A stretch of 64,000 nucleotides of DNA from Rhodothalassium salexigens DSM 2132 (GTDB lineage: Bacteria; Pseudomonadota; Alphaproteobacteria; Sphingomonadales; Rhodothalassiaceae). The stretch lies in contig NZ_SLXO01000001.1 in assembly GCF_004341375.1 (NCBI RefSeq), forward strand, positions 372,001-436,000. Reading direction: 5' to 3'. The position numbers were made by a program, and so were the translations under genes. Of this stretch, positions 8,621 to 18,243 are shown in pieces (the stretch's first letter is position 1; every line of letters starts with the position of its first letter). The notes under the pieces were generated by a model. It was given only the letters and a program-made list of their open reading frames with translations. It did no database searches and was not told the origin of the DNA.

Positions 8621-9937
8621 TCAGTGCAACTTGAGCCGCGGCCGGACGATCTGGTTGACGTGGCCGAGAACGATGAGCGTCCAGCCCTTCAGCCAGCCAT
8701 GGACGGCGATCAGGTGCAGACGATACAGCGACAGATAGGCAAACCGCGCCACCCGCCCCTCGACCGCCATGCGCCCGCCGACCAGATTGCCCATCAGACT
8801 GCCGATGGTGGAATAGCGACTGAGCGACACCAGCGAGCCCCGGTCGCGATAGACGAAATCCTTGAGCGGCCGGCCTTCCTGGATGCGTTTCAGGTTCTCG
8901 AACGCGGTCTCGGCCATCTGATGGGCGGCCTGGGCGCGCGGCGGCACCGGTCGGTCGCGGCCCGGCAGCAGGCAACTGGCGCAATCGCCAAGCGCGAAGA
9001 TGCGGTCGTCTACCGTGGTCTGCAAGGTCGGCCGAACGACGATCTGGTTGAGCCGGTTGGTCTCCAGGTCCAAGTCGCTCAGAAAATCGGGCGCCTTGAC
9101 GCCGGCGGCCCAGACCTTGAGATCGGCGCGGATCGCCCGCCCGTCCTTGGTGTGTACGTGGGTCTCGTCCATCTTCGTCACCATGGTGCCGGTCAGCACC
9201 TCGACGCCGAGATTCTCCAATTCTTCATGGGCAGCGCCGGCGATATCCTCCGGCAGTGCGGGCAGAATGCGCGGCCCGGCCTCGATCAGGGTCACGTCCA
9301 TGCGGCTCTCGTCGAACACTTCGAGGCCGTAATGACGCAGTGCCGCCGCCGCGTTGTAGAGTTCAGCCGCCAGTTCGACGCCCGTTGCCCCGCCGCCGAC
9401 GATGCACACGCGCACCCGGGCGTCGTCGGCACCCTGGTTGGCGGCCAAATGCGACACGCGCAGGCAGGCATTGAGCAGCCGACCGCGGAAATCGTCCGCC
9501 TGGCGCCGGTTTTCCAGGAACAGCGCGTGTTCGGCCACGCCCGGCGTGCCGAAATCGTTCGACACGCCACCCACCGACAAGACCAGATAATCGTAGCGGA
9601 TATGGTGGCGGCCGACCACTTCGCGACCTTCGGCGTCGAACATCGGTTGGGTGACGATCTGGCGTTTGTCCCGATCGATACGCTCCAGCGCACCGTTGAA
9701 GAAGCGATAGCCCCAGCGCACCGCGTGGCCGCCATAGCCGACCTCGTCCATATTGGCGTCGAGCGAGCCGGCCGCCACCTCGTGCAACAAGGGCTTCCAG
9801 ATGTGGGTGCGGTTCTTTTCCACCAGGATGATGTCGTGATCGTCGCGGCCATACTTGGCGCCCAGCCGACGGACCAGTTCCAGCCCGCCGGCGCCACCGC
9901 CGACCACCACAATCTGCTTCTTCTTGGCCGATGCCAT
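8621..9937 (-). CDS. ndh: Type II NADH:quinone dehydrogenase (NDH-2)
   Basis: A 438-residue flavoprotein that oxidises NADH and reduces quinone at the inner face of the membrane without pumping protons. There is an N-terminal FAD fold [13 protein letters not shown] (residues about 9-21), LVEKNRTHIWKPLLHEVAAGS, the NADH fold CIVGGGATGVELAAELY near residue 170, KVWAAGVKAP and IFALGDCAS. The C-terminal 60 residues are amphipathic and aromatic (YLSLYRLHLIAVHGW), typical of the membrane anchor. The start at 9937 has GGGAGA about 6 bases upstream; ten extra residues from an upstream in-frame start are unlikely. Confidence 0.92.
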   Translation of the reverse strand: MASAKKKQIVVVGGGAGGLELVRRLGAKYGRDDHDIILVEKNRTHIWKPLLHEVAAGSLDANMDEVGYGGHAVRWGYRFFNGALERIDRDKRQIVTQPMFDAEGREVVGRHHIRYDYLVLSVGGVSNDFGTPGVAEHALFLENRRQADDFRGRLLNACLRVSHLAANQGADDARVRVCIVGGGATGVELAAELYNAAAALRHYGLEVFDESRMDVTLIEAGPRILPALPEDIAGAAHEELENLGVEVLTGTMVTKMDETHVHTKDGRAIRADLKVWAAGVKAPDFLSDLDLETNRLNQIVVRPTLQTTVDDRIFALGDCASCLLPGRDRPVPPRAQAAHQMAETAFENLKRIQEGRPLKDFVYRDRGSLVSLSRYSTIGSLMGNLVGGRMAVEGRVARFAYLSLYRLHLIAVHGWLKGWTLIVLGHVNQIVRPRLKLH

Positions 9938-10052
9938 GCTCGTCTCCCGTCTGTGCGTGCGCAGCATAGCGCCCCGCCCGGGCGGGCGCGAGGGGGGCGC
10001 AAGAATATACCACCCGAAAATGGGAAATGGTCGGGGCGGGTGCGGCGTGGCG

Positions 10053-10505
10053 TCAGGCGCGTTGTCGCCAGCCGCCCTGGTCGCCCTGCTGCCAGTAACT
10101 GAGCGTGTGGCCGGCCTCCTTGAGCCGCTTCCAATGGCCGCGGGCGTCGGCCACGGCGGCCTCGTCGCGGCCGTCGAACATCAGGCAACAGCGCGCGAAC
10201 TGGCCCACATCCTGGTCCGGGGCGACGCCGTCCACCAAGATCAGCACACCCGCGCCGTTGGGCACCTCGCGCCCGGCCGTCACATAGACCGGCTGGCGTT
10301 CGGCGAAGCCGGTTTCCGGCGTACCATGGGGCAGGAAGGATGCCGGGTCATAGGTCCACAACAGTCGATCCAGGTCGGCGACGCGCGCGTCCGACACGGT
10401 GCGCACCAGCGCGCGCTGGCCGGCCTGCAACACCTTCTCCAACAATTTGGGCAAGGCGCCGGTCAGGTCGGTGCGCTGCAAATGATAGAACCGCACCTCG
10501 GTCAT
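10053..10505 (-). CDS. holC: DNA polymerase III chi subunit HolC
   Basis: A 150-residue HolC/chi protein, which links the clamp-loader complex to SSB during replication. The family start TEVRFYHLQ, the central LLWTYDPASFLPHG segment and the GVLILVDG block match the family. The C-terminus (HWKRLKEAGHTLSYWQQGDQGGW) is typical of alphaproteobacterial members. It lies 91 bp downstream of pepA on the same strand, a conserved pepA-holC arrangement, so the two are probably cotranscribed. Confidence 0.92.
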   Translation of the reverse strand: MTEVRFYHLQRTDLTGALPKLLEKVLQAGQRALVRTVSDARVADLDRLLWTYDPASFLPHGTPETGFAERQPVYVTAGREVPNGAGVLILVDGVAPDQDVGQFARCCLMFDGRDEAAVADARGHWKRLKEAGHTLSYWQQGDQGGWRQRA

Positions 10506-10596
10506 CTCGGGCTCTCCGGCACGGCCGGGCGCCGCTCAGGGCGCCCGGCCGTTCTCATGGCACAGGCCAAAGACAGGCCCAGGATCAGACGGAGCC

Positions 10597-12105
10597 TCAG
10601 ACCTCGTAGGTCTCGGCGACGAAACGGTCCATCAGGCGCACGCCGAAGCCGGTCGCGCCCTTCTCCCACAGGTCGCCGTCCTTGTCCGACCAGACCATGC
10701 CGGCCACGTCCACATGCGCCCAGGGCGTCTCGCCCACATAACGCTTGAGGAACTGGGCCGCGGTGATGGTGCCGGCCGAGCGACCGCCGGTGTTCTTCAT
10801 GTCGGCGATCTGGCTGTCGATCTGCTTGTCATAGTCCTTGTCCAGCGGCAGGCGCCAGACCCGGTCGCCGGTGACCTGACCGGCCTCGAACAGGCCCGTG
10901 GCCAGCGCCTCCTCGTCGGTCAACAGCGCCGCATGATGGTGGCCCAGGCCGACGATGGCGGCACCGGTCAGGGTGGCGAAATCGATCATCGCGGCGGGGT
11001 TCATGGTCTCCTTGGCGTGCCACAGACAGTCGGCGAGCACCAGCCGGCCCTCGGCGTCGGTGTTGATCACCTCGACGGTCTGGCCCGACAGCGTTTCCAG
11101 CACATCGCCGGGCCGGTAGGCGGTACCCGACGGCATGTTCTCCACCAGGCCGATGACGCCGACCACGTCCACCTTGGCGCGGCGCTTGGCCAGCGCATAG
11201 AGCGTGCCGGCGACGATGCCGGCGCCGCCCATGTCCCACTTCATCTGGTCCATGTTTTCGGCCGGCTTGATCGAAATGCCGCCGCTGTCGAAGGTCACGC
11301 CCTTGCCGACAAGCGCCAGGGGCTCTTGCATCTCGGCGCCGGCGCCCGACTTGCCGGCCCATTTGACCACCACGAGCTTGGACTCGTTGACCGAGCCCTG
11401 GCCGACCGCCAACAGCGCGCGAAAGCCCATCTCCTCGAGCTCGTTTTCGCCATAAACGGCGACCGAGCAGCCGAGCGCCGCCAAACGCTCCATGCGCTCG
11501 GCAAACCCCGCCGGGGTCAGCACATTGGCCGGCTCGCTGGTCAATTCGCGGGTGAACGCCACGCCGTCGGCGACCGCGGCCAAGTCGGCGAAGCGCACCG
11601 CGGCCGCCCCTTGAGCGTCGGTGGTGACCACCACCGATTTGAGCGTCGGCTTCTTCTCGGCCGGCTCCTTGGTGCGGTACTTGTCGAACCGCCAGGCGCG
11701 CAGCTGAGCGCCGAACGCCAGTTCCGCCGCGGCCTCGTGCGCGGGCACGCCGCCGGTCTCGTCATCGTCGAGCGCGATGGTCAACGCCCGCGTGCCGCCG
11801 GTCGAAAGCCGCGCCACCAGCTTGCCGCCCAACTCGGCGAAATCACGGGTCTTGAGGTCGCCCGCGCCGCCATCGTCGCCAAGGCCCACGAGCACCAACC
11901 GGTCCACATCGAGCCCCTGGGGCACCAGAAGATCAATCATCTCGCTTTTCTTGCCGGCGAAGCTGGACGCCTGGACCGCACGGGTCAGTGCCCCGCCGGT
12001 GGCGTCGTCGGCCTCACGCGCCGCCCGGGTCAGTCGCTCGCCGCGTGCGAACACCGCCAGCGCGCCGGCCTTGGGCAGGGCCGGCTTTTCGATTTTCACA
12101 TCCAT
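10597..12105 (-). CDS. pepA: Leucyl aminopeptidase PepA (M17 family)
   Basis: A 502-residue cytosolic di-metal aminopeptidase that removes N-terminal residues from peptides. The catalytic domain carries VGKGVTFDSGGISIKP, the GxxxxxENMPSG region and the M17 signature NTDAEGRLVLADCL. Its Asp, Glu and Lys residues bind two Zn/Mn ions. The N-terminal 170 residues form the less conserved macrodomain-like part. The start at 12105 (MDVKIEKPAL) fits the family; upstream in-frame sequence is Pro/Gly/Arg-rich and not coding-like. The gene is divergent from lptD across 257 bp that must hold both promoters. Confidence 0.95.
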   Translation of the reverse strand: MDVKIEKPALPKAGALAVFARGERLTRAAREADDATGGALTRAVQASSFAGKKSEMIDLLVPQGLDVDRLVLVGLGDDGGAGDLKTRDFAELGGKLVARLSTGGTRALTIALDDDETGGVPAHEAAAELAFGAQLRAWRFDKYRTKEPAEKKPTLKSVVVTTDAQGAAAVRFADLAAVADGVAFTRELTSEPANVLTPAGFAERMERLAALGCSVAVYGENELEEMGFRALLAVGQGSVNESKLVVVKWAGKSGAGAEMQEPLALVGKGVTFDSGGISIKPAENMDQMKWDMGGAGIVAGTLYALAKRRAKVDVVGVIGLVENMPSGTAYRPGDVLETLSGQTVEVINTDAEGRLVLADCLWHAKETMNPAAMIDFATLTGAAIVGLGHHHAALLTDEEALATGLFEAGQVTGDRVWRLPLDKDYDKQIDSQIADMKNTGGRSAGTITAAQFLKRYVGETPWAHVDVAGMVWSDKDGDLWEKGATGFGVRLMDRFVAETYEV

Positions 12106-12362
12106 GATACGCCTTTGCCTTTCGGGTCTTGGACCTTGATCTTGGCCCGCCGGCGCGACCGCCGGGCGGTGCCGGGCGGCCGCGCCGGGTCCGGGCGGTT
12201 CGATCGCTCCCTCTGTCATAAGAGCGCGACTGGACGAAGAAAAGATGTTGCGCCCGCGTGTCGCCTTTGCCAGTTGTGGGCGCCACCCGCACCACCCGTT
12301 CAGGCGGGCGGGTTCGATTTCGTCTTCACCGCCCGCATCGACGCGGATGCCAAGGCCCCGTG

Positions 12363-14654
12363 ATGCCCCGCCAACACCCCCGTTCCCGTCCGCTTCGCCG
12401 CGCCCTGCTCGCCGCCGCCACCGCGCTGGCCAGCGGCGGGATGGCGTCCGCCGGCCCCGTCGAAGCCGCGCCGCTTGACGCCACCCCGCTTCACGCCACC
12501 CCGGGGCCGATCCCCGAACTGCCGCAAAGCCCGGCCGAACGCCTGCAGGCCAAGCTGGACAGCCTGGGCGACGATGTCACCTTCTCGGCACGACGACTGA
12601 CCTACGAACCGGCGGAGAACAAAATCTATGCCGAGGGCCGGGTGCGCGTGGAACAGAACGGTTATGTGCTTGAGGCCGGCGCGCTTACCTACGACCGCGA
12701 TGCGGGCACCATCACCGCGCGCGACGGCGTGCGCATCACCGATCCCGACGGCAATCTGATCGCCGCCGACCGCGCCGTGGTCGCCGACAGCCTGGCCGAA
12801 GGCACGATCGAAAACGTCACGCTCCTGCTCGAAGACGGCTCGCGCGCCCGTGCTGCCACCGGCGAACGGCTGGCCAATGGCGACGTGCTCCTCGACCGGG
12901 CGGTGTACAGCCCGTGCGTGGTCTGTCAGGGCGGCGACACCCCGGCCTGGCGGCTCAAAGCGGCGAGCGTGGTGCACGACAAGAGTGCCAAGCGCATCGT
13001 CTACCGCAACGCCACGCTCGACGTGTTCGGCGTGTCGGTGGCCCCCCTGCCCTATCTGTCGCACCCCGACCCGACGGTCAAACGCGCCTCGGGGCTGTTG
13101 GTGCCCGAGGTGGGCCAGCGCAACGAACTGGGGCTCTACGCCGACATCCCGTTCCACTGGGCCATTTCCGACCGGCAGGATTTTACCGGCAGCACGCTGG
13201 TGTCGACCCGCGAGGCGCCGATCGCCATCGGCGAATACCGCCGCCATCTGGGCTTCGGCCGGCTGCGCGCCGGCGGCAGCCTCACCTACGACACCGACGC
13301 CGAAGACGCCACCGGCCAGGATACCGCCAATGGCGAGTTCCGCGGCCATTTCTACTCCAATGGCCGGTTCGTGTTGAGCGACGCCTGGTCGCTCGACCAT
13401 CAGATCCAATGGGCGTCGGACGACACCTTCCTGCGCCGCACCGGGCTCAGCGACGCCGACACGCTGGTCACCTCGTTCGACGCCACCGGCGCCTATGGGC
13501 GGTCGTCGGTGCGCGCGCGCGGCTTCGCCTTCCAGGGCCTGCGGGTCGAGGATGTGGCCGGGCGCACACCGTTCATCCTGCCGCTGGTCAACGCCGAGTG
13601 GGTATCGGACCCGGGCTTTTTGGCCGGCACCGCGCGGCTCAGCGGCAATGTGCAGTTGCTGACCCGCACCGGCGGCCAGGACAGCCGGCGGATCTCGGCC
13701 GGTGCGTCCTGGACCCGCCGGTTGACCAGCGACTGGGGCCATGTGGTGCGGCTCGACGCCCAGGTTCGCGGCGACCTCTATGACGTGCGCGACGCCGACC
13801 GCCCCGACCTGATCGCCGAGGCCGGCGGCACCAACCCGTTTGCCGGGCGCGACGGCACCCATGCGCGCGGGCTGGCGCGCGCCGGGATGACCGTCAGTTG
13901 GCCGTTCGTGTCGAGCCGCGGCGGCGTGCGCCAGGTGATCGAACCCATCGTGCAAGGCGTGGCCGCGCCGCAAGGACTCAACGATACCGCGATCCCCAAC
14001 GAGGACAGCCGGGCGTTCGAATTGTCGACGCTCAACCTGTTCGACCTCAACCGCACCCCGGGCCTCGACGCCATCGACAGCGGCAGCCGGCTGACCTATG
14101 GCCTCAAATACCGGGTCTTGACCGACCTTCTGGACCTGCAGGTGATGGCCGGCCATTCGCTGCGCACCGAGGCCACGCCGGCGATCTTCGCCGACGGCAC
14201 CGGGCTCGGCGGCACCGCGTCGGACATCGTCGCCGGGCTCGAAGCGCGGCTCGGCGACCGGCTCGACCTGGTCTATCGCGGCCAGTTGGACAACAAGACC
14301 CTGGAGCCCGAGCTGACCGAGGTGGAGACCCGGCTCGACCTGCACCCGGTGACGCTCAACGCCGGCTATCTGCGTATCGACCGCGATCTGGTGCTGCCCG
14401 ACCGCCCGGACCGCGAAGAGGTCCGCATCGACGGCCAACTGGCGGTCACCGACCACTGGACGCTGTTTGGCGGCATCATCCGCGACCTGAGCGACCGCAC
14501 CGATATCGCCACCATTGAGTATGAGACCGGCGTGGTCTATTCCAATTGCTGTTTCGAGCTCAGCCTCGGCGTGCGCGACAGTAACATCATCGACCGCGAC
14601 GTGGACCCGGGCACGTCGTTTATCCTTCGATTGCGGTTGAAGTCGCTGGAATAA
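12363..14654 (+). CDS. lptD: LPS-assembly outer membrane protein LptD
   Basis: LptD is the outer-membrane barrel that, with LptE, inserts lipopolysaccharide into the outer leaflet. The 763-residue product has a signal peptide (Arg-rich start, AALLAAATALASGGMASA), an OstA/LptA-like jellyroll from about residue 75 (VTFSARRLTYEP ... YAEGRVRVEQNGYVLEAG), the CVVCQGG pair of cysteines, and a long beta-barrel ending in alternating hydrophobic strands with a final SFILRLRLKSLE. The ATG at 12363 gives a normal signal peptide. It starts the conserved lptD-surA-pdxA-ksgA unit. Residues about 38-47 contain a short duplicated DATP-L/HATP segment. Confidence 0.95.
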   Translation: MPRQHPRSRPLRRALLAAATALASGGMASAGPVEAAPLDATPLHATPGPIPELPQSPAERLQAKLDSLGDDVTFSARRLTYEPAENKIYAEGRVRVEQNGYVLEAGALTYDRDAGTITARDGVRITDPDGNLIAADRAVVADSLAEGTIENVTLLLEDGSRARAATGERLANGDVLLDRAVYSPCVVCQGGDTPAWRLKAASVVHDKSAKRIVYRNATLDVFGVSVAPLPYLSHPDPTVKRASGLLVPEVGQRNELGLYADIPFHWAISDRQDFTGSTLVSTREAPIAIGEYRRHLGFGRLRAGGSLTYDTDAEDATGQDTANGEFRGHFYSNGRFVLSDAWSLDHQIQWASDDTFLRRTGLSDADTLVTSFDATGAYGRSSVRARGFAFQGLRVEDVAGRTPFILPLVNAEWVSDPGFLAGTARLSGNVQLLTRTGGQDSRRISAGASWTRRLTSDWGHVVRLDAQVRGDLYDVRDADRPDLIAEAGGTNPFAGRDGTHARGLARAGMTVSWPFVSSRGGVRQVIEPIVQGVAAPQGLNDTAIPNEDSRAFELSTLNLFDLNRTPGLDAIDSGSRLTYGLKYRVLTDLLDLQVMAGHSLRTEATPAIFADGTGLGGTASDIVAGLEARLGDRLDLVYRGQLDNKTLEPELTEVETRLDLHPVTLNAGYLRIDRDLVLPDRPDREEVRIDGQLAVTDHWTLFGGIIRDLSDRTDIATIEYETGVVYSNCCFELSLGVRDSNIIDRDVDPGTSFILRLRLKSLE
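12474..12503 (+). repeat. 15-bp in-frame tandem duplication in lptD
   Basis: Two units of CTT-[GC]-ACGCCACCCCG (12474-12488 and 12489-12503) differ at a single base. They encode LDATP and LHATP just after the predicted signal-peptide cleavage site of LptD, in a disordered linker where length change should be tolerated. Confidence 0.7.
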
Positions 14655-14745
14655 ACCGCCGGGCCTTTCCCACCGGGCAGAAAATCGATAGGCATGGGAC
14701 ACGCCGCGACCGGTTCGTCGTGGCCGCGTTGAGAGTGAAGGATGG

Positions 14746-16179
14746 ATGCCGCCAATGATGAACCCGACCACCCCCAGGCCGCCGCGCGCTGAGCGGCACG
14801 CCCGGCCGGGGCGGATGTTGCGCACGACCCTGGCGGCCGGGCTGGGCCTGTTGGCCGCCCTGTGGGGACCCACCCACGCCCCGGCCAGCGCGCAAAGCGG
14901 CAGCGAATATGACCAACCCACGGCACAATTGCCCGGCGGCGTGAGCAATCGCGACGACGCCGCGGTCAACCGGGTCGCCGTGTTGGTCAACGACAAGCCG
15001 ATCACGCTCTATGATATCTCGCAACGGCTGCGTCTGTTGCTGGCCACCACCGGCGGGGTCGAGAACGAGGACCAGTTGCGCGTGTTGCGCCGACGCGTGG
15101 TGCAGACGTTGATCGACGACAAGCTCAAGCTCAACGAGGCGCGCGAGCTCGACTTCCTCGACCAGTTCCCCGAAGAGGCCTTCGAGCAGCAATTCGCCCG
15201 CCAGGCCGCACGCTTCAACGCCACACCCGAACAGTTCGAACAGGTGCTGGTCCAGGTCGGCTCCAGCCGCGAAGCGATGATGGAACAGATCAAGGCGCAG
15301 TTCGTCTGGGACCAGTTGGTGCGTGCGCGCTATGGCAACCGGGCGGCGGTCGGCGGCGACGAGGTCGACGCCTATCTTGAACGCCTCAAGGCGTCGGCCG
15401 GCATGTACGAATATCGTCTGGCCGAGATCCAATTGCTGGTCCAGGATCCGCGCGATCGGCCGCGCATCCGCTCGACCGCCGCCCAACTGGTCAACCAGAT
15501 CCAGGCCGGCGAATTGGATTTCGCCACCGCCGCGATCCAGTTCTCGCAATCGACCACGGCGGCCAATGGCGGCAATCTGGGCTGGATTCCGCAAGACCAG
15601 TTGCGCCCGGCCTGGGCCGAGGTGGTGCCGCAGATGGAGCCCGACACCATCGCCGGCCCGGTGGCCACGCCCGGCGCCTTCTTCATTCTGCAATTGCAGG
15701 ACCGGCGGCGCATCCTGTCGGCCGACCCGCTCGACGCCCAGCTTGACTTGGCGCGCGCGCTGACCTCGTTCGACGAGACGACGACCCAGGAGCAGGTGGA
15801 ACGGATCGTCGAGACCCTGAACAAGGAACTCGACGGCTTCGGCGGCTGCGACGACCTGCCGAGCATCGCCCAGCGCGCCGGCCTCGACCAGGTGTTCGAA
15901 CCGAGCGCCATTCCGCTGCGGTCGCTGCGCAAGGGCATTCGCGACCGGGTCAAGGATCTGGATGTGGGCCAGGCGACCCGGCCGATGGTCGGCAATGACG
16001 GCATCATGGTCATGGCGGTGTGCGGCAAGTCGGCGCCCGAGGTGCAGATGCCCGCGTTCGACGAAATCCGCAACCGTATGGAAGGCGAGCGCTTGGCCGC
16101 CTTCGCCCGGCGCTATATCCGCGACCTCAAGCGCGACGCCGTGATCGACTATCGCGTGCCCAAGGACCAATTGTTCTGA
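14746..16179 (+). CDS. surA: Periplasmic chaperone and peptidyl-prolyl isomerase SurA
   Basis: SurA escorts unfolded outer-membrane proteins across the periplasm. The 477-residue product has a signal peptide ending near ASAQS (residue about 50), the SurA N-terminal domain (RVAVLVNDKPITLYDISQRLRLLL ... QTLIDDKLKLNEA), and a parvulin domain (YRLAEIQLLV ... GNLGWIPQDQLRPAWAEVV). A second parvulin-like module follows in which GIMVMAVCGK is recognisable. It follows lptD by 91 bp; AAGG lies close before the start. A downstream ATG a few codons in is also possible. Confidence 0.93.
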   Translation: MPPMMNPTTPRPPRAERHARPGRMLRTTLAAGLGLLAALWGPTHAPASAQSGSEYDQPTAQLPGGVSNRDDAAVNRVAVLVNDKPITLYDISQRLRLLLATTGGVENEDQLRVLRRRVVQTLIDDKLKLNEARELDFLDQFPEEAFEQQFARQAARFNATPEQFEQVLVQVGSSREAMMEQIKAQFVWDQLVRARYGNRAAVGGDEVDAYLERLKASAGMYEYRLAEIQLLVQDPRDRPRIRSTAAQLVNQIQAGELDFATAAIQFSQSTTAANGGNLGWIPQDQLRPAWAEVVPQMEPDTIAGPVATPGAFFILQLQDRRRILSADPLDAQLDLARALTSFDETTTQEQVERIVETLNKELDGFGGCDDLPSIAQRAGLDQVFEPSAIPLRSLRKGIRDRVKDLDVGQATRPMVGNDGIMVMAVCGKSAPEVQMPAFDEIRNRMEGERLAAFARRYIRDLKRDAVIDYRVPKDQLF

Positions 16180-16228
16180 CCGCCTTCGATGGCGGTCGAC
16201 CATCCGACCAGCCAGGACCGAACCGACG

Positions 16229-17296
16229 ATGACCGAGGCCGTGCCCGCCGCGCCCGTTGACCCTGCCCCGTCCGGCGGTGGCGACCGCGACCGGCCGCTG
16301 GCGCTGACCATGGGCGACCCGGCGGGCGTCGGCCCGGAACTGGCGCTCGCCGCCTGGCACGCGGCGCGCGCCGCCGGCGACGCGCCATTCCTGGTGGTCG
16401 GCGCGGCCCAAGCCTTCGACGCCGTGCCCGGCCGGGCGGTGCCCATCGTGGCCATCGACGACCCGGCGAAGGCGGCTCAAGCCTTCGCCACCGGCCTGCC
16501 GGTGCTCAAGGCTGCGGATCTGGCGGCCCAACCGGTGCCCGGCCGGCCGGACGTGGCCAACGCCCCGGCGACCATCGCCGCCATCGACCGCGCCGTGACC
16601 CTGGCGCGCGCCGGCGCGGTCGCCGGCCTGGTCACCAATCCGATCGCCAAGCATGTGCTGCGCGCCTCAGGCTTCGCCCATGCCGGCCACACCGACTATC
16701 TGGCCCATCTGTGCGGCCGGCCCGCCGACGCCGCGGTGATGATGCTCGCCGGGCGGCACTTGCGCACCGTGCCGGTCACCGTGCACCTGCCGCTGGCGCA
16801 CGTGCCCGCCGCCCTGACGCCCGAGCGGCTGACCCATGTGCTGCGCACCACCCATCGCGAGCTGCAAACCCGCTTCGGCATCGCCGCGCCGCGTCTGGCG
16901 GTCACCGGGCTCAACCCCCATGCGGGCGAGGACGGCATGTTGGGGTATGAGGAGCAACGGGTGATCGCGCCGGTGCTCGACCGGCTGCGCGGCGAGGGGC
17001 TCGACCTTGCCGGGCCGCTGCCCGCCGACACCCTGTTCCACGCCGAGGCGCGGGCCGGCTATGACGCCGCCGTGGCCATGTATCACGACCAGGCGCTGAT
17101 CCCGGTCAAGGCGCTAGACTTCTTCGGCACCGTCAATGTGACGCTGGGGCTGGAGATCGTGCGCACCTCGCCCGATCACGGCACGGCGTTCGACCGCGCC
17201 GGCACCAACAGCGCCCGGCCCGACAGCCTGATCGCCGCATTGCGCCTGGCCCGCGCCATGGCCGCGCGCGCCGACGCCACACCGGTGGCGTCGTGA
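16229..17296 (+). CDS. pdxA: 4-hydroxythreonine-4-phosphate dehydrogenase PdxA
   Basis: PdxA oxidises 4-phosphohydroxy-threonine in pyridoxal-phosphate biosynthesis. The 355-residue product contains the family blocks [13 protein letters not shown] (residues about 26-38), [19 protein letters not shown] with a metal-binding His, [28 protein letters not shown] and [10 protein letters not shown] with a further metal-binding His. An Ala/Pro/Gly-rich extension of about 24 residues precedes the conserved start. The stop codon overlaps the ksgA start (TGATG), so ksgA is translationally coupled, as in the E. coli surA-pdxA-ksgA order. Confidence 0.95.
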   Translation: MTEAVPAAPVDPAPSGGGDRDRPLALTMGDPAGVGPELALAAWHAARAAGDAPFLVVGAAQAFDAVPGRAVPIVAIDDPAKAAQAFATGLPVLKAADLAAQPVPGRPDVANAPATIAAIDRAVTLARAGAVAGLVTNPIAKHVLRASGFAHAGHTDYLAHLCGRPADAAVMMLAGRHLRTVPVTVHLPLAHVPAALTPERLTHVLRTTHRELQTRFGIAAPRLAVTGLNPHAGEDGMLGYEEQRVIAPVLDRLRGEGLDLAGPLPADTLFHAEARAGYDAAVAMYHDQALIPVKALDFFGTVNVTLGLEIVRTSPDHGTAFDRAGTNSARPDSLIAALRLARAMAARADATPVAS

Positions 17297-18207
17297 TGGC
17301 GCCGGCGCCGACCATGGGCGATACCCCGCCGGCGGGCGACGCCGCCGCCGACCAGACCACCGCCGCCGATGGCCTGCCGCCGCTGCGCGCGGTGATCGCC
17401 GCGCATGGGCTGGCGGCGCGCAAGAGCCTGGGCCAGAACTTCCTGCTCGACCTCAACCTGACGCGCCGGATCGCGCGCGAGGCCGGGCCGCTCGACGGCG
17501 CCCTGGCGATCGAGGTCGGCCCCGGCCCCGGCGGCCTGACCCGGGCGCTGCTGGCCGAGGGCGCGGCCCGCGTCCACGCCATCGAACGCGATCGCCGCTG
17601 TCTGGGCGTGCTCGACCAGATCGCCGCCGCCTATCCCGGCCGGCTGACCTGGACCGAGGGCGACGCGATGGATGTGGATTATGCCGCCCTGGCGTCGAGC
17701 CACAGCGGGCCGGTCAAGATTGTCTCCAATCTGCCCTACAATATCGGCACCAGCCTGGCGGTCGGCTGGCTGACCGCGCCCTGGCCGCCCTATTGGTCGA
17801 GCCTGACGCTGATGTTCCAGCGCGAGGTCGCCGACCGGCTGGTGGCGCGCCCGGGCACCAAGGCCTATGGCCGCCTGTCGGTGCTGGCGCAGTGGCGCGG
17901 CCGCGCGCGGGTGCTGTTCAACGTGCCGCCGCGCGCCTTCACGCCGCCGCCCAAGGTGTCGTCGAGCGTGGTCCACATCGAGCCCACCGACCCGCTCGAC
18001 CCGGCGGTGGAACCGGCGGCCCTGGAGCGTGTGGTCGCCGCCGCCTTCGGCCAGCGCCGCAAGATGCTGCGCGCCGCGCTCAAGCCCTTGGGTGTCGACA
18101 CCGCCGCGTTGCTGGCGCAAGCGGGCCTGGCCGAGACCGACCGCGCCGAACGGGTCGACGTGGCCGGCTTCTGCCGCCTCGCCCGCGCCTATCAGGCGCT
18201 GCGCTGA
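17296..18207 (+). CDS. ksgA: 16S rRNA dimethyladenosine transferase KsgA (RsmA)
   Basis: KsgA dimethylates two adjacent adenosines near the 3' end of 16S rRNA in a late step of 30S assembly. The 303-residue product has [10 protein letters not shown], the SAM motif [15 protein letters not shown] (residues about 72-86), and the target-base motif SNLPYNI followed by [21 protein letters not shown]. An Ala/Pro-rich extension of about 27 residues precedes the conserved part. The ATG at 17296 shares one base with the pdxA stop; a GTG one codon earlier is possible. It converges with gmk across 36 bp. Confidence 0.95.
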   Translation: MAPAPTMGDTPPAGDAAADQTTAADGLPPLRAVIAAHGLAARKSLGQNFLLDLNLTRRIAREAGPLDGALAIEVGPGPGGLTRALLAEGAARVHAIERDRRCLGVLDQIAAAYPGRLTWTEGDAMDVDYAALASSHSGPVKIVSNLPYNIGTSLAVGWLTAPWPPYWSSLTLMFQREVADRLVARPGTKAYGRLSVLAQWRGRARVLFNVPPRAFTPPPKVSSSVVHIEPTDPLDPAVEPAALERVVAAAFGQRRKMLRAALKPLGVDTAALLAQAGLAETDRAERVDVAGFCRLARAYQALR

Positions 18208-18243
18208 GGCCATGGCCCGGATCGCCGTCCGGGCGGGCTCGGG

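Noticed and set aside
7673-10102. 809-codon open frame on the plus strand
   Set aside because: Antisense shadow of the prephenate dehydrogenase, NADH dehydrogenase and their spacer; no recognisable protein features.
12300-15005. 901-codon open frame on the minus strand
   Set aside because: It lies antisense to lptD, whose product is a clear family match; GC-rich codon bias leaves the antisense frame open. Its translation (His/Gly/Gln/Arg/Val-rich) has no domain pattern.
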